Shown here piece after piece: positions 15,040 to 22,935 of a stretch of 41,953 nt of DNA (positions are counted from its first letter, which is position 1; the number at the start of each line of letters is the position of its first letter). The stretch comes from Eubacterium sp. (GTDB lineage Bacteria > Bacillota > Clostridia > Lachnospirales > Lachnospiraceae). Location of the stretch: contig JAETSX010000027.1 in NCBI GenBank assembly GCA_021769425.1, positions 1-41,953 on the forward strand. The letters run 5' to 3'. The notes beneath the pieces are model-generated. The model did not search any database. It was not told the DNA's origin and saw nothing but the letters and a program-made list of their open reading frames with translations. The position numbers and the translations under genes are program-made.

Positions 15040-16224
15040 TCAAACCGCAAACAGTACATAATCACAAGGCCACAGACATCCATGTCCATAAAAACGCATA
15101 TAAAACTTGTAATCCCCCCGTATACTGTGAATCAGCTGCGGAATTTCAAAGATATCTTCCGGAATATGGTAAGACGATATCAATAGTTTTGGCTTTTCCT
15201 TCCGGATATGCGACTCCGCACCTAAAATTGCATCTTTCTCAGCCCCTTCGATATCCATTTTAATCACGGTAACCGGCTCTTTGATATCTTCATCCAGCGT
15301 CACCACCTCTACCGGAATTTCCCCTTCGCCTAAAAGACAGTTACCGCCTCTTTGTTTGTCTTCATCCAGGAACATTTTTCCCTTCTGGCTTCCAACGCCC
15401 TTTTGCAGAGGAATAATGTTTTGGTATCCTGATATATTTTGCAATAAGGTCTGATACGTGCAGGGCGTAATTTCATATGCGTAAATTTTCTTATATTTTC
15501 CATAAGTATAAATATACTCCAGCACAGAATCTCCTGTATACGCTCCTACATCTACAATCACATCCTCTTCGCCGCATTCCAGAATATCCATGTCATAATA
15601 ATCAGAAAATGTGGTTTCACACAAAGCCGAAAGTTTGCTGAGATCAAACTCAAACCAATAACGGACAACTCCGTTTAAAACCATTTTACTTCTGTTATCT
15701 TCCAAACGCTCATAAAGCCATTTATACTTTTCAATCCCATTTACCATCAGTTCTACATGCTGGGCAATCAGTGAGAAATCATTGCAGCTGTAATCTATTT
15801 TATTTTTTAAGAAAGTATAACGATACGGCAGGGCAAAATATTCTATCCGCAATCCCTCTGGAAGAGCCATAAACTTCTGCAGAGTTTCCTGAAAAATGTC
15901 ATTAATATCCACATATTTAAAATACTCATAGATATCCCAGAACTCTGCGTCTGTGCGGTTCTTCTCTCTTTTTTTTATTGAATTCTCCCATAACCCGGTC
16001 AAAACTTTGGCTTCGTCCAAATATGCAAAACGCTCTTTTTCTATATCCAGATTATATTGTTTCTGAAATTTTAATTTTCGTACATGGTACAGCACTAAAT
16101 TCAGTTCCTCTGCGGATATCCGCACATCCTCCACAGCCTCTGCACCCGCTCTTCCCTGACACACTGCGTTTATTACTGTTTTAATACTCTGAACCACTGC
16201 TTTTGCCTGCTTCCATTCCTGCAT
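15040..16224 (-). CDS. FkbM-family methyltransferase
   Basis: A 394-residue protein. The C-terminal half (about 215-394) is an FkbM SAM methyltransferase: VIVDVGAYTGDSVLEYIYTY is motif I, KKIYAYEITPCTYQTLLQNI the acidic strand, then VEVVTLDE and VIKMDIEGAEKDAILGAE. The N-terminal 200 residues are helical without a family I recognise. Its start overlaps the upstream glycosyltransferase gene by 44 bp and is supported by AAAGGAG upstream. In the flagellin-glycosylation island it probably O-methylates a glycan residue; this is inference from context. Confidence 0.82.
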   Translation of the reverse strand: MQEWKQAKAVVQSIKTVINAVCQGRAGAEAVEDVRISAEELNLVLYHVRKLKFQKQYNLDIEKERFAYLDEAKVLTGLWENSIKKREKNRTDAEFWDIYEYFKYVDINDIFQETLQKFMALPEGLRIEYFALPYRYTFLKNKIDYSCNDFSLIAQHVELMVNGIEKYKWLYERLEDNRSKMVLNGVVRYWFEFDLSKLSALCETTFSDYYDMDILECGEEDVIVDVGAYTGDSVLEYIYTYGKYKKIYAYEITPCTYQTLLQNISGYQNIIPLQKGVGSQKGKMFLDEDKQRGGNCLLGEGEIPVEVVTLDEDIKEPVTVIKMDIEGAEKDAILGAESHIRKEKPKLLISSYHIPEDIFEIPQLIHSIRGDYKFYMRFYGHGCLWPCDYVLFAV

Positions 16225-17815
16225 TCTGCCTGCTCCTTTCCCTGTCTTTCTGCTCTCTATGTTCTGCCTCTTCCATAATTTTCACGAATTCTGTTTCTGT
16301 ATCTAAAAGCGTTTCCGTCCTTTTCTTTGCCTTTTCTGACATTCGGAGATAATATTCTTTGTCGCTATAATATTTTAATATCTTTTCTGACATCTCCTGG
16401 TAATCCCTGACGCAAAACTCCTCTCCTGCATTTACAGACACATCTCCGTAATTCACTGTAAGAACCGGAACTCTCTGAAACATGGCTTCCACACAGGAAG
16501 TTCCGCCTCCTTTTCTGGTGGGATTTAAATATAAACTGCAGACCTCCATGCGTGACAAAATGTCCTCACAAAATCCAAAATAGGAAGACCTTTTCTGTAC
16601 ATTAGGATATTTCTTGATTCGCATCTCATATTCGCTGAAACCTCCCCAAAAACCCACATACATATTTCCCTGCAGCGTTTTTTCCAACATTTCCAAAAAC
16701 GCATCCGTTACTTCTGTATCCAATCTGCCCCCTACCACGGAGATCAGAAAACTATCTTCTGAAACCCCCAAGTCCCCTTTTGTGATATGTTCTTTCTGCT
16801 CCTTCAGGCTGGAGGTAAAGATACCTTCAATGATATTTTTCTCTGTACGTCCAATTCGCTTCAGATAATGAATATCTTTTTCTGTTATCTTTCTTCCCAA
16901 TGTCTGATATTTTGCACAGGTAACTCCCAGTTCCGACGGAACCGTCCCAATTGCAACAGAAGGCGCTAACTGCCCCAAAAGAGGCCCCAGAATCCCGCCT
17001 CCCCCAATTAGAATAATCCAAACCGGCATCATAGCGCGTACTTTCTCTATAATATCTTTCATTTCCTCCAGATCCGGAGAATCACTTTTGCACCGATAAT
17101 AAGGAATTTCTGTTCCTTTCCAGAACTGAGTTCTTTCTTTCTCCTTACTCAAATCATGATTTCCAATATCTGCAGAGCAAAATGGAATTCGGCCTTCCAT
17201 ATTTAACATTTCTCTGCTGTTAATCAAAATGACTTCTTTCCCCATTTTCTCAATTAGGATTTTACATCGATCCATAGCTGTTTTTGTAGGACCATGCTTA
17301 TCACTAATAAACTGTTCTGTCACTACAAGCACCAAATTTTGATTTCTTTTCTCTGATCCAATCTCTTCCTGAACTAAAGAAAGCTCCCGCGCAAACTCCT
17401 CCAGTACCTCCTGATAGAAAAGCTGAAACTCCACTTTATTATCTTCGTTATTTAATTCCGAATAACGAAACAATATATTACTTAATTGATAGTACAGATA
17501 ACATTGCGTATTTAAAGAAAACGCATCTCTATACTGTCTCAAAAACCGCAAAAAACGAAACAACACAGCAGGTTCTTTATCTATTTCCAACAATACAGTG
17601 TACCACCAGACTGTGGCGTAAGGAGAATCGTAAGAAATTTCCTCCTCTATCAAATTTACAATTTTTTTGCGCACATCCTTCCACAAATACTGTGTTTGTT
17701 CTGCCATTGCCCTTCCAGTATAAATTGCTTCCTCCGGAAGATAGTTCTTATACCTCTTTTTTTCTCTGCGCATTACAGACAACACTTTTGCGACTTCGTT
17801 TCCAAATCCCAGCAT
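16181..17815 (-). CDS. glycosyltransferase of the flagellin island
   Basis: A 544-residue cytoplasmic protein. The N-terminal 150 residues are helical. Residues about 155-300 form a first Rossmann-like half (LVLVVTEQFISDKHGPTKTA, then WIILIGGGGILGPLLG). The C-terminal half holds the GT-B donor domain: LISVVGGRLDTEVTDAFLEM, LYLNPTRKGGGTSCVEAMFQ, and VPVLTVNYGDV. The NPTRKGGGTS-EA pattern resembles GT4/GT41-like nucleotide-sugar binding. The ribosome site is GGGAGG. It lies between maf and the FkbM gene and probably adds or extends a flagellin sugar. Donor and acceptor are unknown. Confidence 0.72.
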   Translation of the reverse strand: MLGFGNEVAKVLSVMRREKKRYKNYLPEEAIYTGRAMAEQTQYLWKDVRKKIVNLIEEEISYDSPYATVWWYTVLLEIDKEPAVLFRFLRFLRQYRDAFSLNTQCYLYYQLSNILFRYSELNNEDNKVEFQLFYQEVLEEFARELSLVQEEIGSEKRNQNLVLVVTEQFISDKHGPTKTAMDRCKILIEKMGKEVILINSREMLNMEGRIPFCSADIGNHDLSKEKERTQFWKGTEIPYYRCKSDSPDLEEMKDIIEKVRAMMPVWIILIGGGGILGPLLGQLAPSVAIGTVPSELGVTCAKYQTLGRKITEKDIHYLKRIGRTEKNIIEGIFTSSLKEQKEHITKGDLGVSEDSFLISVVGGRLDTEVTDAFLEMLEKTLQGNMYVGFWGGFSEYEMRIKKYPNVQKRSSYFGFCEDILSRMEVCSLYLNPTRKGGGTSCVEAMFQRVPVLTVNYGDVSVNAGEEFCVRDYQEMSEKILKYYSDKEYYLRMSEKAKKRTETLLDTETEFVKIMEEAEHREQKDRERSRQNAGMEAGKSSGSEY

Positions 17816-17838
17816 GATTTTGCCTCCCTGCCTTCATC

Positions 17839-19734
17839 TTAGCTTTCTCTTACTGCTCCATCGGCAATTTTTTGTATACGTAAACGCTCTGCCCGCTCTA
17901 ACATTTGGTAAGATAAGTCCTGCATCAATTTTACACAATCAATGAGAACTTCACTGTACACAATTCCCTGATTTGCCGTTTGAAGAATTTCATTTTCCCC
18001 ATCCATTTCCTCTTTCTCATAAAAGAATTCCGTCTGAAGAATATACCCTGCCGTTCCCAAAGTTTCTTCTACCAATTGGTAACCGGAATACTTGTAACAT
18101 TGATTAGTCAGTTTTTTAATTTTTTTCAAAAATTTTTGATACATCTGATAATTTCCTTTTCCGGACTTCTCAGCTTTCTCTATCTTTTGATATTCTGATT
18201 TTAGCTGCCGCGCCAATTTTTCCATTTCTTCAAACTGTTTAGGAATCTCTTTCAGACTGTCATATGCCTTATCCCTCTCTTTCAGCGTAAAATCAGATTC
18301 CATTGCCTCCACAAGAGCTGCAAAATCTATCTCTGCCCCCATACACTCATCCAGTGCATTTTTTAAAGTCATCAGCTCCGTGCCCTCAATATAAGCTCCT
18401 CCTTCCGTAGCGTTGATAACCCGAAATTTTCCTTGTTTTTTCGCTCCTTCAATGTATGACACAAACCATTCCAGATATATTTTCAGATTTGTCAATGTAG
18501 GAACCGAATCCTGATAATTGCCTTTCACCCGAATCATATTTTCTGTATCTTCTTGGGGCATTTTCTCCTTAAAAGTTCCGTCTGCATGAGATCTATTATC
18601 CGTATAGGCCAAATCCTGCCCCACCAAAATTACTGTTTCAAATCCCATTTTATATAAAAGAGAAAATCCACTGCAGGCTACTGAACCTCCAATAGCCACC
18701 TTTGGAAATATCTTACCGTTACAAGCATATAAATCGAAAGGCATCTGATATCCATCAAAGAAAAAAATCTTCTTCCCTTTCTGACGATCCAGAAGTTCAT
18801 ATCTTGCCACTGTATTTGAAACCACCGGCAAACATTCTGCGCCATCCAATAAATCTAAAGGCTTCCTTCCATCCAAAGTAATAAATACATCCGGAATAAT
18901 TCCTTTTTTTAACAGCGGTTTGACCGCCGTGTCCACTGCCAGTATAAACAAATGGTTTTTCGCCCTTTTTAATTCTTCAATATTTTTATCCAGAGACGGA
19001 CCGGCGGAAACCAGCACTGCCGCCCCCTGATTTGGAATCACTTTCGCCAGCTGCATCGTATGATAACCTTCTGCCACATAAGGCAGATTATATAAAACAT
19101 TTTGCGCCGCATGTTCCTGCAGCAGCCTTCTGGTATGAAATCCCACAAAAAAATCGCCGGCATATTTGAGCAACTGCTCTGCTTTTTCCTTCAGACTGTC
19201 TGGAAATGCCACTTTGTAATTGGGGTGAACCTCTTCCACTAGAAATTCCAAAGTCTCCAAAGTTAAAATGCCTTTTACTACCGGAATAAATTCTACATCA
19301 TTCAATCCTTCCACTATAAAAGCAATGGGTCTGTCCTGAATTTCTTCCGAAAGGTCAATCTCTTTTAGAACATTCAGAAAAATCGTCATAGACGGCTCAT
19401 ATACCACAACATTCGCTTCTTTCGGAGAATTATGAATCATAGATTTCAGATATGCTCCGCTTCCTATACCAAACAGAAATACCGGTGCATATTTATGGAT
19501 TGCCCCCAGTCGTTCTCTCCACATTTCCACTGGCTCTTTCGCATTCCTTCTCCCTCCCAGATACAGTTTTCTCCCGTTTACCTCTATGCGGAAAATTATT
19601 TCTCCATCCAAAGATTTTTGTATCCAAACTTTTGTATCATCCATCTCATATTCTTCTCTCCGAATCATATCAGCAAAGTCAGGATACCATTTATCCATAG
19701 CTTTCAAATTCTTTTCAAAAATTTTTTCTGTCAT
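17839..19734 (-). CDS. Maf-type flagellin glycosyltransferase (DUF115/MptE-like)
   Basis: A 631-residue motility-associated factor. The N-terminal part shows VFLFGIGSGAYLK (about 85) and VVVYEPSM. The central MAF_flag10/DUF115 domain has AAVLVSAGPSLDKNIEELK (about 238), IPDVFITLDGRKPLDLL and VILVGQDLAYTDNRSHADGT (about 370). The C-terminal 180 residues are helical and Lys/Glu-rich. Maf proteins transfer CMP-pseudaminic or legionaminic acid to Ser/Thr of flagellin, matching the linked pse genes. The start overlaps the stop of the 109-residue gene by ATGA, implying coupling. Confidence 0.9.
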   Translation of the reverse strand: MTEKIFEKNLKAMDKWYPDFADMIRREEYEMDDTKVWIQKSLDGEIIFRIEVNGRKLYLGGRRNAKEPVEMWRERLGAIHKYAPVFLFGIGSGAYLKSMIHNSPKEANVVVYEPSMTIFLNVLKEIDLSEEIQDRPIAFIVEGLNDVEFIPVVKGILTLETLEFLVEEVHPNYKVAFPDSLKEKAEQLLKYAGDFFVGFHTRRLLQEHAAQNVLYNLPYVAEGYHTMQLAKVIPNQGAAVLVSAGPSLDKNIEELKRAKNHLFILAVDTAVKPLLKKGIIPDVFITLDGRKPLDLLDGAECLPVVSNTVARYELLDRQKGKKIFFFDGYQMPFDLYACNGKIFPKVAIGGSVACSGFSLLYKMGFETVILVGQDLAYTDNRSHADGTFKEKMPQEDTENMIRVKGNYQDSVPTLTNLKIYLEWFVSYIEGAKKQGKFRVINATEGGAYIEGTELMTLKNALDECMGAEIDFAALVEAMESDFTLKERDKAYDSLKEIPKQFEEMEKLARQLKSEYQKIEKAEKSGKGNYQMYQKFLKKIKKLTNQCYKYSGYQLVEETLGTAGYILQTEFFYEKEEMDGENEILQTANQGIVYSEVLIDCVKLMQDLSYQMLERAERLRIQKIADGAVRES

Positions 19735-20060
19735 GCCTCTATCTCATCCTTTTTCGCATAAAGTTCTATTAACTCGCGCAGCCCGTAATCCAACACATCA
19801 AGCATCAGAACTGTATCCTGCTGTTCTACTGCCTCCACAAAGTCCTCTAATACTTGCATTACATAGCCGCACAGTTCCCTGTACTCTTCCTCCTTCATGC
19901 CAAAAATATTTCCCTGGAGAAAAAAAATGCAATACTCCTGAATCTGACCGGCCGCTTTCTGGGCTTTCTCTATGACTTTCTCATCTTTGAATATATAATA
20001 TCCCGCGCATACAGTATCAACGATTGCCCAGAGTTCTTTCGCTCTCTCTTCCATATCCAT
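19731..20060 (-). CDS. small acidic helical protein coupled to maf
   Basis: A 109-residue, acidic, all-helical protein that I do not recognise. It has no signal peptide or membrane segment, and holds C18, C44 and C65. Size, helicity and position between flagellin and maf recall FliS-like chaperones, but no FliS motif is seen. AAAGGAG lies upstream of the ATG at 20060. The stop overlaps the maf start (ATGA), so equimolar synthesis with Maf is likely. A role as Maf partner or flagellin-binding adaptor is inference. Confidence 0.6.
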   Translation of the reverse strand: MDMEERAKELWAIVDTVCAGYYIFKDEKVIEKAQKAAGQIQEYCIFFLQGNIFGMKEEEYRELCGYVMQVLEDFVEAVEQQDTVLMLDVLDYGLRELIELYAKKDEIEA

Positions 20061-20154
20061 TTTCCCGTTATAACTCCTTTATTCAGAATGTTTTTGTCCC
20101 ACAGTCTATAGACAAATCTTTTTCTCCACAAACGTTTTATTCACAGGTTGTGAT

Positions 20155-20193
20155 ACAAAAACAGAAGGTACGGACGGCTGCCCGTACCTTCTG
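20155..20193 (-). terminator. flagellin terminator
   Basis: CAGAAGGTACGG (20162-20173) pairs with CCGTACCTTCTG (20182-20193). On the minus strand the stem is followed by TTTTTG. A strong Rho-independent terminator between flagellin and the glycosylation genes. Confidence 0.85.
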
Positions 20194-20224
20194 CGCCTTT
20201 GAACTTTGACAAATATGTCTTGTA

Positions 20225-21433
20225 TTACTGCAACAATGATAATACACCCTGAGTTGACTGGTTTGCCTGTGCCAGCATAGACTGCCCAGCCTGAGCAAGA
20301 ATATTGTTTTTGCTGTATTCTACCATCTCAGAAGCCATATCTGTGTCACGAATCCGAGACTCTGCAGACTGAGTATTCTCAGATACATTATCCAGGTTGG
20401 CAACAGTATGCTCTAATCTGTTCTGAATTGCTCCCAATGCTGAACGCTGTGTAGAAATCCGATTAATTGCTTCCTGAATTGCAGTGATAGAATCATTTGC
20501 AACTGCATAGTTGTCTACAGATACCTGCTGGCCTGATACCTTATAGCTGGAAAGAGCCTTCGCTGCTGACATTGCGGTAACTGCAACATATTTTGCAAAA
20601 TCGTCAGCCAATGCTTTTTTCATTGCCGTAACTGCATTTTTCTTATCTGCCGTCAATGCACTTGCTGCTGTTCCATAACGTTTTCCATCTATAATTCCTA
20701 CATAATATGCGCTTCCACTAACCTTATCAAACTGCTGTACATAGAGAGAAGCTGTGTATTTAGCTTTAATGCTCACTTCAATCTTTGCTTTAGCTGCAGT
20801 AAGCGCTGATGCTTTGGTCTTCCAAGAACTCAGATAACTTACTTTCACACCTTCATAGTTAATAATGGTAGGTTTATTTCCTTTTTGAGTATCAAAGGTA
20901 ATCTCTTTTGTGATAGACTTCAAGCCCAGAGATTTTGCATCCATGTTACCGATACTGATCTGAATTTTCTGATCTGCATTTGCGCCAACCTGAAGGTTTT
21001 TCTCATTAAAACTTCCATCCAACAGATTCTGCTTATTAAACTGTGTAGTAGTGGAAATTCTGTCTAACTCCTGTGTCAACTGATCCAATTCCTGGTTAAT
21101 TGCATCACGGTCAATTCCTTCATTGGTATCATTTGCGCCCTGTACTGCCAGTTCGTTCATTCTCTGAAGGATAGAGTGAGCTTCATTTAACGCGCCTTCT
21201 GCTGTCTGAATCAAAGAAATTCCGTCCTGCGCATTGGAAGAAGCTTTATTCAGACCACGAATCTGGCTTCTCATTTTCTCAGAAATCTTAAGTCCTGCAG
21301 CATCATCGCCTGCACGGTTGATTCTGTAACCGGAAGATAACTTCTCAGATGATTTTGCCTGTGAACCTGTTGTTACGCCTAACTGTCTGTTTGCATTTAC
21401 TGCTGTAAGATTGTGCTGTACTACCATTGCCAT
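20225..21433 (-). CDS. flagellin
   Basis: A 402-residue flagellin. The N-terminal D0/D1 region starts MVVQHNLTAVNANRQLGVTT and includes SSGYRINRAGDDAAGLKISE. The C-terminal D0/D1 region ends NNILAQAGQSMLAQANQSTQ and GVLSLLQ. The central domain (about 175-310) is variable, Lys/Ala/Ser/Thr-rich, with many possible O-glycosylation sites for pseudaminic acid. The ribosome site is AAGGAGG. The gene follows csrA with a 186-bp structured leader and has its own terminator, so the glycosylation genes are transcribed separately or by read-through. FliW was not found in the window. Confidence 0.97.
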   Translation of the reverse strand: MAMVVQHNLTAVNANRQLGVTTGSQAKSSEKLSSGYRINRAGDDAAGLKISEKMRSQIRGLNKASSNAQDGISLIQTAEGALNEAHSILQRMNELAVQGANDTNEGIDRDAINQELDQLTQELDRISTTTQFNKQNLLDGSFNEKNLQVGANADQKIQISIGNMDAKSLGLKSITKEITFDTQKGNKPTIINYEGVKVSYLSSWKTKASALTAAKAKIEVSIKAKYTASLYVQQFDKVSGSAYYVGIIDGKRYGTAASALTADKKNAVTAMKKALADDFAKYVAVTAMSAAKALSSYKVSGQQVSVDNYAVANDSITAIQEAINRISTQRSALGAIQNRLEHTVANLDNVSENTQSAESRIRDTDMASEMVEYSKNNILAQAGQSMLAQANQSTQGVLSLLQ

Positions 21434-21490
21434 AATATTTTTCCTCCTTGTTGTTTATGGTCTTGAATGCCCGGCTCTTATTATATTCCG

Positions 21491-21530
21491 GGTATTTGCT
21501 ATCCCTGACTTACAGGTGATAGCGAATGCC
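21491..21530 (-). promoter_or_regulatory. structured leader of flagellin mRNA, candidate CsrA target
   Basis: GGTATTTGCTATC (21491-21503) and GATAGCGAATGCC (21518-21530) form a 13-bp stem with two mismatches; inner CCTG/CAGG extends it to a 5-base loop. GGA motifs occur in the 3' arm and in the AGGAGGA ribosome site. With csrA next door this resembles the two-site control of B. subtilis hag. Confidence 0.55.
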
Positions 21531-21619
21531 GCAAATCCGTTTGCGTGCATTTCTTGGCTTCCCGCTCTCTGAACGGAGCCGTATATAATAAGCAGGAGCC
21601 CTAGGTTACCCCCGCATTA

Positions 21620-21925
21620 TTACCGCTGTTTTTCCACCGCATCGCCATGTCTCTGTTTTCTGGCCTTCCGCCGTTCCTCCATGAGAATTGCCCTGATTTT
21701 CTCTTTGGCCTCCAGGGACAGTTCCTTATCCCTGTGATGCTTCACTTCGTTTCCGGGCTCTGCCGCCATTCCATATTTCTCCAGCGCTGTGCTGCGCACA
21801 ATATTCATTGATTTTGGCGCGTCCACCAGAACATGCATATTATTTGAACTTCCTCCGGTAAACACCACTTTGACGTCATCGCCTACCAGCAGGTATTCTC
21901 CTGCCTTTATCGTTAATTTCAGCAT
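21620..21925 (-). CDS. CsrA-family translational regulator with C-terminal extension
   Basis: A 101-residue protein. Residues 1-50 fit CsrA: MLKLTIKAGEYLLVGDDVKV, then a short strand, MHVLVDAPKSMNIVRST and ALEKYG. In CsrA the VDAPK region contacts GGA in RNA. Typical CsrA has 60-75 residues; here a charged tail of about 45 residues rich in Lys/Arg/Glu follows. The start at 21925 has AAGGAGG upstream; a longer frame from 22057 would run through leader sequence. It precedes flagellin, as in fliW-csrA-hag loci, and probably represses flagellin translation. Confidence 0.85.
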   Translation of the reverse strand: MLKLTIKAGEYLLVGDDVKVVFTGGSSNNMHVLVDAPKSMNIVRSTALEKYGMAAEPGNEVKHHRDKELSLEAKEKIRAILMEERRKARKQRHGDAVEKQR

Positions 21926-22015
21926 GGGAACCTCCTTGTTTCTTTTTCCTTCCGCAGAATGAATTGTTCTTTCTTTTAGAAGCGGCAAGGAAATCACTTC
22001 CTGATGATTTTTTGA

Positions 22016-22042
22016 TGCAACAGTTTCTATCAAACTGTTGCA
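22016..22042 (-). promoter_or_regulatory. GATAG hairpin 1 in the csrA leader
   Basis: On the minus strand TGCAACAGTTT, loop GATAG, AAACTGTTGCA, an 11-bp perfect stem about 90 bases before the csrA start. It matches hairpin 2 (22169-22195) except for one compensated base pair. Confidence 0.65.
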
Positions 22043-22122
22043 TGGATATGGAATCACTGATAAACAGCGGGATTGAGAGATGCACTTCCTGAAAATTTTT
22101 TAAAAATTTTTCTACAAAGAGG

Positions 22123-22149
22123 TTAAGTATGTGAGGAAAGAGCCGATAT
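22123..22149 (+). promoter_or_regulatory. sigma-28 (flagellar) promoter, divergent from csrA
   Basis: TTAAGTAT (22123-22130), an 11-base spacer, then GCCGATAT (22142-22149). This fits the flagellar sigma consensus TAAAGTTT-N11-GCCGATAA well, and B. subtilis sigma-D promoters use GCCGATAT. The start point would be near 22156. Confidence 0.65.
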
Positions 22150-22168
22150 TATCTGTGTAAATGATGAA

Positions 22169-22203
22169 TGCAACAATTTGATAGAAATTGTTGCATTTTT
22201 CTG
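22169..22203 (+). terminator. GATAG hairpin 2: terminator right after the sigma-28 promoter
   Basis: TGCAACAATTT, loop GATAG, AAATTGTTGCA (22169-22195), then TTTTTCTG. A perfect 11-bp stem plus T-run on the plus strand, about 13 bases after the predicted transcription start. It would release an RNA of about 45-50 nt or act as an attenuator for the gene at 22370. Confidence 0.7.
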
Positions 22204-22310
22204 TATATTTTTCCTTATTAATTATATAAAAAAGGCAATTAGGCTGATTCTCATTTTTCTGCATAACTGCCTGGGTGATTCACTCCCTATGGAATATTGA
22301 ATAACGACAA

Positions 22311-22346
22311 TGTGATTTTGTTCCTCTCAAAAAGCGTCAAATCACA
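22311..22346 (+). promoter_or_regulatory. leader hairpin before the GNAT gene
   Basis: TGTGATTTTG (22311-22320) can pair with CAAATCACA (22338-22346), followed by ATCGGATTTTTATGG, so a T-run runs into the ribosome site region. A possible attenuator of the GNAT gene. Confidence 0.35.
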
Positions 22347-22369
22347 ATCGGATTTTTATGGAGGTAAGA

Positions 22370-22798
22370 ATGGTTAGAATTGCTGCTGCGAAAGATGTCG
22401 TACAATTAGGCATTCTAAATGATGAATTTAATGGAAAAGATAAAACCACTATCGATCATATTAGAAATTCCATTGTAAATAATAAGCAGGAAGTGGTTAT
22501 TGTTGATGACGAAAATGAGGTCTTAACTGGATTCGTTTGTGTTCAGTTGAAAAAATCGTTCTGTTATGATGAGTATATGCCTGAAATTACGGAGGTGTAT
22601 GTAAATCCAGCGTATAGAAGAAAAGGAATTGCAACTGAAATGATTGCTTTTGCAGAGGATTATTGTACCAGGAATTATCCGCTCCATAAATATGAACTTC
22701 TTACAGGAAAGAACAATATGATTGCCCAATCTGTGTATGGTAAATTAGGATATAGGGATGATGGCGAACTCCATTTATCAAAACGGATCAAGAAATAA
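22370..22798 (+). CDS. GNAT family N-acetyltransferase
   Basis: A 142-residue GNAT. The fold is seen as EITEVYVNPAYRRKGIATEM (strand 4 and the acetyl-CoA pyrophosphate loop RRKGIA) and the C-terminal NNMIAQSVYGKLGYRDDGE. It resembles small-molecule or aminoglycoside-type acetyltransferases; the substrate is unknown. The start at 22370 is chosen because TGGAGGTAAGA precedes it; an ATG four codons earlier lies inside that site. Transcribed away from csrA, possibly partly from the sigma-28 promoter through the leader hairpins. A hairpin follows immediately. Confidence 0.82.
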   Translation: MVRIAAAKDVVQLGILNDEFNGKDKTTIDHIRNSIVNNKQEVVIVDDENEVLTGFVCVQLKKSFCYDEYMPEITEVYVNPAYRRKGIATEMIAFAEDYCTRNYPLHKYELLTGKNNMIAQSVYGKLGYRDDGELHLSKRIKK

Positions 22799-22829
22799 AC
22801 TGGAAGGCGAAATAGACCGCCTTCCAGTT
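22798..22829. terminator. bidirectional hairpin after the GNAT gene
   Basis: AACTGGAAGGCG (22798-22809) pairs with CGCCTTCCAGTT (22818-22829), a perfect 12-bp stem. It separates the convergent GNAT and flavodoxin units. T-runs are weak on both sides. Confidence 0.6.
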
Positions 22830-22914
22830 AGGCTTTCCGTACATGAGCATTTCCTCCGCAGCTTCCGGCTCCCCGCGGATCGCTCCCATAACTGTTTTTG
22901 CAGTACAAGGTCAT
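22828..22914 (-). CDS. possible 28-residue small protein
   Basis: An ATG with CAGAGGAAAC upstream, 21 bp after the flavodoxin stop, opens a 28-codon frame with two cysteines, ending in HVRKA just at the hairpin. Position and ribosome site make it plausible as a third gene of the marR unit. No homology is recognised and it may be chance. Confidence 0.25.
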   Translation of the reverse strand: MTLYCKNSYGSDPRGAGSCGGNAHVRKA

Positions 22915-22935
22915 GTTTCCTCTGTAAAGATACTT

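Noticed and set aside
14990-15043. N-terminal extension of PseB from an upstream ATG
   Set aside because: The added residues are not like the family and a strong ribosome site precedes the start at 14989.
21480-21485. TATAAT upstream of flagellin as a sigma-A promoter
   Set aside because: No acceptable -35 box at 16-18 bp, and the stretch lies beside the leader hairpin.
21926-22057. Longer CsrA from an upstream start
   Set aside because: The extra residues correspond to the leader hairpin region, and AAGGAGG marks the start at 21925.
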